This document shows positions 6,536 through 10,526 of a DNA stretch of 10,526 nucleotides, piece by piece. Where the stretch lies: contig JAZPYZ010000001.1 of NCBI GenBank assembly GCA_045544455.1, positions 1 through 10,526 of the forward strand, written 5' to 3'. The notes under the pieces are model-generated. The model searched no databases and was not told where the DNA came from. It worked only from the letters and a program-made list of their open reading frames with translations. The position numbers and the translations under genes are program-made. The first letter of the stretch is position 1, and each line of letters begins with the position of its first letter. Source of the stretch: JAZPYZ01 sp045544455 (GTDB taxonomy: Bacteria; Bacillota; Clostridia; Oscillospirales; Acutalibacteraceae).

Positions 6536-7786
6536 ATGAAAGAGCTTATCGAACGGGGCGTTCGCCTGCCGCTTCTCAAAAAGCCGGCGGCCAAACGGCC
6601 GATCGCTCGATTAAAAGACGTGACCAAGATCACGTTACCGCTTGGCGTGGCCGGCTCGTATGATCTGTTGGTTGAGGTGGGTGATCCGGTCACCATCGGC
6701 ATGGCGCTCGGTTCACGCAACGATATGCCGTTGTGCTCGGTCGAAGGGATCTTCGAAGGGGTTCGTCCGATGCGACATCCGTTACTCGGCGAACTCGATT
6801 TTGCGGTCATCGGGGCGGTGTCTAACACCACGCCGACCGCTGTTCCCATGCCAGCTTCGCCCGAAACCATGTCGCCTGACGACTTGTTAGCCGTGATCGA
6901 AGCCGCTCGCGTAATGGACGAACTCGATGGCCGGCCGTTGATCGATAAACTGCGCGAATGGCTTACCACCGGCTGTGATCTGGTAATCGCCGACGCTGTC
7001 GAACCCGAATCGTATGCGAGTTCCGGTTGGGCGTTGCTTCGCCATTATGCGTATGAGATTTTACAAGGATTACAATGGATTCAAAAGGCGGTCGGTGCCA
7101 AACGTTGCCTGATCGCGATTCAAAATAAATTCAAACATATCCAAACGTTACAAGACCGTTGTGGCGACGCGTATGTGTATGGTGCGCGCCGTTTGTTCCC
7201 GGTTGACCGGTACGCTCCGGAATCCGCAGACCGGTTGCGACAACGCCGTGTGGGGGTACAAGCGGTATACGCGGTATACCGCGCGATTTCGTCTGGTATT
7301 CCGCACACCGAAACGGTGTTAACCGTCGCCGGCGATGCGGTGGATTTCTCCACCAATTTGTTGGTGCCGTTCGGCACGTCGGTAGAGGATATTATCCATC
7401 GGTGCGGATTGGTCGCCGATCCCGATACCGTGGTGTTTGGGGACGTTATGACCGGCATGGCGATCGATTCGTTTGATCAACCGGTCACCGCCGGGGTTAC
7501 GTGTTTGCTTTGTGTTACCGATTCGTCCGCCCCTGCTCAGGCTTGCATTGGTTGCGGTCGTTGCGCTTCAGTCTGTCACCAAAACCTTCTCCCGTACGAA
7601 ATTGCGCGAGAACTCGAGAACTTGCATTATGAACAACTGCCGAGTCTGCGTGCCGACCGGTGTGATGGATGTGGCGCGTGCTCGTTTGTTTGTCCGTCTT
7701 CCCGTGACGTGGTATCGGCGGTATTAGAAGCCCAACACATCCACGGTGACGTGGTATTCCAAGTAGGGGGTGAAGACGATGAGTAG
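6536..7786 (+). CDS. rnfC: RnfC-like electron transport complex subunit lacking the FMN/NADH glycine loop
   Basis: This 416-residue protein is the RnfC homologue, normally the peripheral subunit that passes electrons between Fe-S clusters, FMN and NAD(H). Features seen: the RnfC N-terminal barrel-sandwich region (about 8-95, including RPIARL and a VEVGDPV turn), a Rossmann-like central domain (about 115-305), a SLBB-like segment (TVAGDAVDFSTNLLVPFGT, 263-281), and two complete ferredoxin-type cluster motifs, C337/C340/C343/C347 and C376/C379/C382/C386-Pro. The glycine-rich loop of typical RnfC (like GLGGAGFPTHVKL) reads MDELDGRPLIDKL (127-139), NGAECEP reads ADAVEPE (152-158), and GGPMMG reads GDVMTG (302-307). 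FMN and NADH binding is therefore doubtful. Start: ATG with AAGGAA eight bases upstream; an in-frame ATG at 6464 lacks a binding site and family homology. First gene of a coupled C-D-E-A operon; it overlaps rnfD by eight bases. Confidence 0.88.
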   Translation: MKELIERGVRLPLLKKPAAKRPIARLKDVTKITLPLGVAGSYDLLVEVGDPVTIGMALGSRNDMPLCSVEGIFEGVRPMRHPLLGELDFAVIGAVSNTTPTAVPMPASPETMSPDDLLAVIEAARVMDELDGRPLIDKLREWLTTGCDLVIADAVEPESYASSGWALLRHYAYEILQGLQWIQKAVGAKRCLIAIQNKFKHIQTLQDRCGDAYVYGARRLFPVDRYAPESADRLRQRRVGVQAVYAVYRAISSGIPHTETVLTVAGDAVDFSTNLLVPFGTSVEDIIHRCGLVADPDTVVFGDVMTGMAIDSFDQPVTAGVTCLLCVTDSSAPAQACIGCGRCASVCHQNLLPYEIARELENLHYEQLPSLRADRCDGCGACSFVCPSSRDVVSAVLEAQHIHGDVVFQVGGEDDE

Positions 7787-8741
7787 ACCTCCGTATGTGC
7801 GTCTGCACAGCCGGGCCGAATCACCGCACCTGGATATGTTTATCGCGTTGCTTCCTTTGGTGATCTTTTCGGCTGTGTGTTATGGTTGGCGTCCGGTCAT
7901 CGTGATCTGGTGCGGCATTCTCGGTGCCTTGATCAGTGAATGCGTATGCAGTTGGATCATGCGTCGCCGTCCTGTTTTAACCGACGGTTCGGCGTTGTAT
8001 ATCGGCGCGGCGATTGGTACACTCATGTCTCCCATTACCGCGTATTGGGTTCCGGCAATCGGCGCAGCCTTCGCGATTGTGGTGGTTAAAATGCCGTTCG
8101 GCGGCAACGGGCGTTATCTGTTTCAACCGGTGGCCGCCGGTATGGCGCTCATCTGCCAGTGTATGATTGGCACGGTATTTGCTTATCCTACTACCGGATT
8201 GGCCACCTTGTCGTTGGCCCCGAAAATCGAGGTCGCGACCGAGGCGTCGCTCGCCTCGTTGATCCGTAGCGGCAGCGTTCCTTCGTTAGAAGGGGGCGAC
8301 CTGCTACTCGGTATGGTTCCCGGCCCGATCGGCGCGACGGCTATTTCCATCTTAGTTGGATGCATGGTGTATTTGATCATCCGCCGTGCGATTTCGGCGT
8401 GGACGGTGTTGCCGTACCTCGCCACCTGCGCGATCTTGGCATTGGTGTTTCCGCGCATCGATACGGTATGGTACACCGGCGTGTGGTTGGAATTGTGTTC
8501 CGGCTACCTGCTGTTTGCCGGCATCTTTTTACTGTGTGATCCCGTCACCTCACCGCGTCATCCGTTAGGGCGGATCTTGTACGGCGTTTTAGCCGGCACA
8601 CTTGTGATGGCCTTGCGTCATGCCGGTCGGTTCGAAGACGGTGCCGCGTTTGCCGTGCTACTGGTTTCGCCGATCGCTCCGTTGATCGACCGCGCCAGTT
8701 GGTTGTTGGTCGAACGGTTTCGAAAGGAGGCCACGCCGTGA
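7779..8741 (+). CDS. rnfD: RnfD/NqrB-like membrane subunit with Ser in place of the flavinylated Thr
   Basis: This 320-residue integral membrane protein (about nine to ten hydrophobic segments) matches RnfD, the ion-translocating subunit that normally carries FMN covalently on Thr. Family landmarks: an N-terminal SPHLDMFIALLP (15-26), FAIVVVKMPFGGNGRYLFQP (98-117, like FAIVIVKQLFGGLGHNFFNP), a GPIGATAISILVG segment (182-194), DPVTSP (254-259), and a C-terminal FAVLLVSPIAPLIDR (291-305). The flavinylation consensus D-x-x-[ST]-G-A-T aligns with E-V-A-T-E-A-S (151-157), so the acceptor position is Ser157 and the Gly is Glu. The protein holds ten cysteines, including C55/C57 and C126/C128 pairs. 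Start ATG at 7779 follows GGGGG by about eight bases and overlaps the rnfC stop; a GTG at 7770 is less well placed. It ends in a GTGA overlap with rnfE. Confidence 0.88.
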   Translation: MSRPPYVRLHSRAESPHLDMFIALLPLVIFSAVCYGWRPVIVIWCGILGALISECVCSWIMRRRPVLTDGSALYIGAAIGTLMSPITAYWVPAIGAAFAIVVVKMPFGGNGRYLFQPVAAGMALICQCMIGTVFAYPTTGLATLSLAPKIEVATEASLASLIRSGSVPSLEGGDLLLGMVPGPIGATAISILVGCMVYLIIRRAISAWTVLPYLATCAILALVFPRIDTVWYTGVWLELCSGYLLFAGIFLLCDPVTSPRHPLGRILYGVLAGTLVMALRHAGRFEDGAAFAVLLVSPIAPLIDRASWLLVERFRKEATP

Positions 8742-9385
8742 AACGAAACGGTACTACCCATGAGTTTTGGCGATTGACCGGTATTTTCGTCGAAACGGCT
8801 TTGCAGAAAAACATTGTGTTGGTACAAGCGGTCGGCTTGTGCCCGATTTTGGCCGCCGGCGTTACCTTACAAAACGGTGTGATTTTGACAATCTGCACCG
8901 CTTTGGTGTTGCTATCTTGCGGCTTGTGCATGTCGCTGTTTGGCGACAAGTTACCGCTATGGCTTCGTCCTATTTTTTATACGTTGTTGGCATCCGGTCT
9001 GTTGATCGGAACATCGTTCGTGCTCGACCGGTTCATCTCGCACGAACTGTATACGAAACTGTATTTGTTTATCCCTTTGATGGCGGTTAACACGCTTATT
9101 TCCAGCCGTGCCGGCGGTTTTGCCGTCGGCAACCGGGTATCGGCCGCCATGGTCGATGCGCTCGGCGCTTCGTTGGGATTCGGCGTGGTGATCTGCGTGG
9201 TATCGGTCTTGCGTGAGATCACCGCCACCAACACCGTCTGGGGTTATACGTTACCGATCTCGTTATCCATGCCGGAAGTATCCTATCCGTTTGCCGCGTA
9301 CATTTTGCTTGGTTTCATGGCGGCCGGATTGCAAACCGCGTTATCCGCCCATCGTCGCAAAGGGGAAGGGGGTTCGCGGTCATGA
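8738..9385 (+). CDS. rnfE: RnfE/NqrD-like membrane subunit with one of two cluster cysteines
   Basis: This 215-residue, six-helix membrane protein belongs to the RnfA/RnfE (NqrD/NqrE) family, whose two members form an inverted pair that normally shares a [2Fe-2S] cluster in the membrane through two cysteines each. The first half motif is well kept: NIVLVQAVGLCPILA (25-39), with C35. The second, usually VNCIILGRAEAFA, reads VNTLISSRAGGFA (117-129), so Thr119 replaces the cysteine. The rest of that helix (GASLGFGVVICVVSVLREI, 143-161) is typical. Additional cysteines are C53, C61, C64 and C153; C61-G-L-C64 is a CxxC in a membrane helix. Start GTG (8738) has AAAGGAGG (8723-8730) seven bases upstream and overlaps the rnfD stop as GTGA. 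In clostridia rnfG usually separates rnfD and rnfE; here there is no room for it. Confidence 0.88.
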   Translation: MKRNGTTHEFWRLTGIFVETALQKNIVLVQAVGLCPILAAGVTLQNGVILTICTALVLLSCGLCMSLFGDKLPLWLRPIFYTLLASGLLIGTSFVLDRFISHELYTKLYLFIPLMAVNTLISSRAGGFAVGNRVSAAMVDALGASLGFGVVICVVSVLREITATNTVWGYTLPISLSMPEVSYPFAAYILLGFMAAGLQTALSAHRRKGEGGSRS

Positions 9386-9966
9386 ATGCTTGGGTATATT
9401 TCATTACCGCCGCGGTGGTACAAAACTTTGTCCTCACCACCGGCTTCGGCAGTTCATTGGTTTTGCGACTATCCCGCCGTCCATCGATGTTATGGTCGTT
9501 TGGCGGCCTGTTAATCGTGTTTTCGTCGCTACTGGTATTGGTGGTATATCCACTCGATAACGCCATAGGCATTGGGGCAACCGCCAAACTGCTTCGTCCG
9601 TTACTGATTGTGGCTACTGTGTCGATACTATACGCCGCACTGTACGGGATTTTCAAACTCATCCGCCACCCGTTCGTGGCCTCGTTGCGCAAGATGCTCC
9701 CGACGGCGGCGTTTAATAACATGACAGTCGGTGTCTCGTTGATCGTCAACCACCAGTTTGCGTTACCGATTAGTTCGGCCGTGGCCTTAGCCGCCGGAAC
9801 GGCTGTTGGATTTACGTTGTTATCCTTACTGATCGGCTATTTGCGCCATCGGTTGGATCATCCGTCAATACCGGTCGCGTTTCGCGGATTGCCGATCTGG
9901 TTGGTCAGTTTGGGTTTGCTGGCCCTGGGTTTGATGGGCTTTTCTCCGATGGTTCCGCTTATCTGA
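9382..9966 (+). CDS. rnfA: RnfA/NqrE-like membrane subunit with no cysteines
   Basis: This 194-residue, six-helix membrane protein is recognised as RnfA by NFVLT (15-19), the cluster-loop framework, LGxxVGFTLLSLLIGYLR-like residues (142-154), and the strongly conserved AFRGLPIWLVSLGLLALGLMGF (166-187; usual form KAFRGFPIALITAGLMSLAFMGF). The two cysteines that ligate the shared [2Fe-2S] cluster, at about positions 25 and 108 in clostridial RnfA, align with S25 (GFGSSL, 21-26) and N113 (AFNNMTVGV, 110-118). There is no cysteine anywhere in the protein. Length and helix pattern are normal. It is coupled to rnfE by an ATGA overlap with a G-rich binding site (9362-9372) upstream. rnfB, which usually follows rnfA, is absent. 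A role in electron transfer by the known mechanism is not possible from this sequence. Confidence 0.85.
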   Translation: MNAWVYFITAAVVQNFVLTTGFGSSLVLRLSRRPSMLWSFGGLLIVFSSLLVLVVYPLDNAIGIGATAKLLRPLLIVATVSILYAALYGIFKLIRHPFVASLRKMLPTAAFNNMTVGVSLIVNHQFALPISSAVALAAGTAVGFTLLSLLIGYLRHRLDHPSIPVAFRGLPIWLVSLGLLALGLMGFSPMVPLI

Positions 9967-10037
9967 CACACTTTCATTGTACGCACCGGACACCCCGTGC
10001 GGCACTTAAAAATCTGTAAACAGGGAGGGAACATCCG

Positions 10038-10487
10038 ATGAAACAACGGTTAATCGCCTTGTGGCGGAGCACCTGTAATCGCGAAACCGTGCGGTACGTC
10101 GTGTTCGGCACGATGACCACGGTAGTGGATTTCGCGGTATATAATCTGGTGTTCCAACCGGCTAAGCACCTCATCGGCGAAACGACCGCCAACTTGGTTG
10201 CGAACGCATTGGCGTGGTGCGTGGCGGTGGTGTTTTCGTACGCCGTCAATAAATGGTTTGTGTTTTGCACCCACTCGAGTTCGCGCCGCGACTTGTTCCG
10301 CGAAATGGGGCAGTTTTTCGGTTCGCGCGTGTTTTCGCTGTTGATCAGCGAGATCGGCATGTTTGCGGCAGTAACTTTGTTTTCGCTTAACGAAAACCTG
10401 TCGAAAGCCATCGTCAGCGTGGCGGTTATGATTATCAACTACGTGTTTATGAAATGGTTGGTGTTTCGCCACCGCGATGCCGAATAA
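10038..10487 (+). CDS. GtrA-like membrane protein
   Basis: This 149-residue membrane protein has four hydrophobic segments (about 18-40, 50-72, 90-115 and 120-142). It matches the GtrA/DPMS family: RYVVFGTMTTVVDFAVYNL (19-37) in the first helix region, NLVANALAWCVAVVFSYAVN (52-71), NKWFVF (71-76), FFGSRVFSLLISE (93-105) and a final NYVFMKWLVF (135-144). Family members help move isoprenoid-linked sugars across the membrane or act with glycosyltransferases in cell-surface polysaccharide synthesis. The ATG has GGGAGGG (10023-10029) eight bases upstream. It lies 71 bases after rnfA on the same strand with no terminator between, so it may be cotranscribed. It sits where rnfB would usually be. A functional link to the Rnf-like genes is not supported by any motif. 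Confidence 0.88.
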   Translation: MKQRLIALWRSTCNRETVRYVVFGTMTTVVDFAVYNLVFQPAKHLIGETTANLVANALAWCVAVVFSYAVNKWFVFCTHSSSRRDLFREMGQFFGSRVFSLLISEIGMFAAVTLFSLNENLSKAIVSVAVMIINYVFMKWLVFRHRDAE

Positions 10488-10505
10488 TCATTACACATAA
10501 AAAGG

Positions 10506-10526
10506 CCTGCATCCTTTGGATGCAGG
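10506..10526 (+). terminator. Terminator hairpin of the operon, cut by the window end
   Basis: CCTGCATCC (10506-10514) pairs perfectly with GGATGCAGG (10518-10526) across TTT. The run AAAAGG just before the stem would pair with CCTTTT if the sequence continues as a typical terminator. It begins 18 bases after the GtrA stop codon. The T tract is beyond the window. Confidence 0.75.

Noticed and set aside
6536..9966. Reading the Rnf-like operon as a pseudogene cluster
   Set aside because: All four frames are intact and near normal family length, each has a ribosome binding site, and the genes are joined by tight overlaps. Random decay would be expected to leave frameshifts or stops. Altered function or relaxed selection on cofactor sites fits better.
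9967..10037. Possible promoter or terminator between rnfA and the GtrA gene
   Set aside because: GCAC/GTGC arms around ten bases form only a 4-bp stem without a T tract, and no paired -35/-10 boxes at 16-18 bases were found.

Overview
The window looks like chromosomal DNA from a Bacillota (Firmicutes) bacterium, most likely an uncultured clostridial lineage. The reasons are strong AGGAGG-type ribosome binding sites, a lipoprotein with a short lipobox signal peptide, a MecA-type ClpC adaptor, Rnf-family membrane genes in clostridial order, and intrinsic terminators between nearly all transcription units. Base composition is moderate in G+C. There is no rRNA, tRNA, CRISPR array, insertion sequence or phage gene.

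Layout, left to right. (1) A bidirectional-looking terminator (17-56) closes a leftward P-type cation ATPase (67-2661, TTG start). (2) A 225-base divergent intergenic region carries a near-consensus rightward promoter. It drives a SurA/PrsA-like lipoprotein (2887-3990), which ends at a strong terminator. (3) A threonine aldolase-family PLP enzyme (4069-5094) has its own terminator, and the tail of that terminator overlaps the probable promoter of ribulose-phosphate 3-epimerase, rpe (5205-5852). (4) rpe converges, with one base between stop codons, on a leftward mecA-like gene (5854-6423). (5) A 112-base divergent region with two short inverted repeats and a leader hairpin precedes a tightly coupled rightward operon: rnfC (6536-7786), rnfD (7779-8741), rnfE (8738-9385) and rnfA (9382-9966), joined by 4-8 base overlaps. 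After 71 bases comes a GtrA-family membrane protein (10038-10487), then a terminator hairpin cut by the window end.

The most interesting element is the Rnf-like operon. The order C-D-E-A is the clostridial order C-D-G-E-A-B with G and B cleanly missing. The remaining subunits have lost most canonical cofactor sites: the glycine-rich FMN/NADH loop of RnfC, the flavinylated threonine of RnfD, and three of the four cysteines that hold the intramembrane [2Fe-2S] cluster between RnfA and RnfE. The two ferredoxin-type 4Fe-4S motifs of RnfC are intact, as are the reading frames, overlaps and ribosome binding sites. This suggests either a repurposed Rnf-derived membrane complex or a paralogue under altered selection. 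It is not a simple wrecked pseudogene cluster. The ATPase shows a similar pattern: its membrane cation ligands are kept, while its TGES and TGDGVND catalytic motifs are replaced. In contrast, Rpe and the threonine aldolase keep their active sites, so the whole region is not decaying. These statements come from reading motifs by eye against remembered family consensus; no alignment or database search was run.
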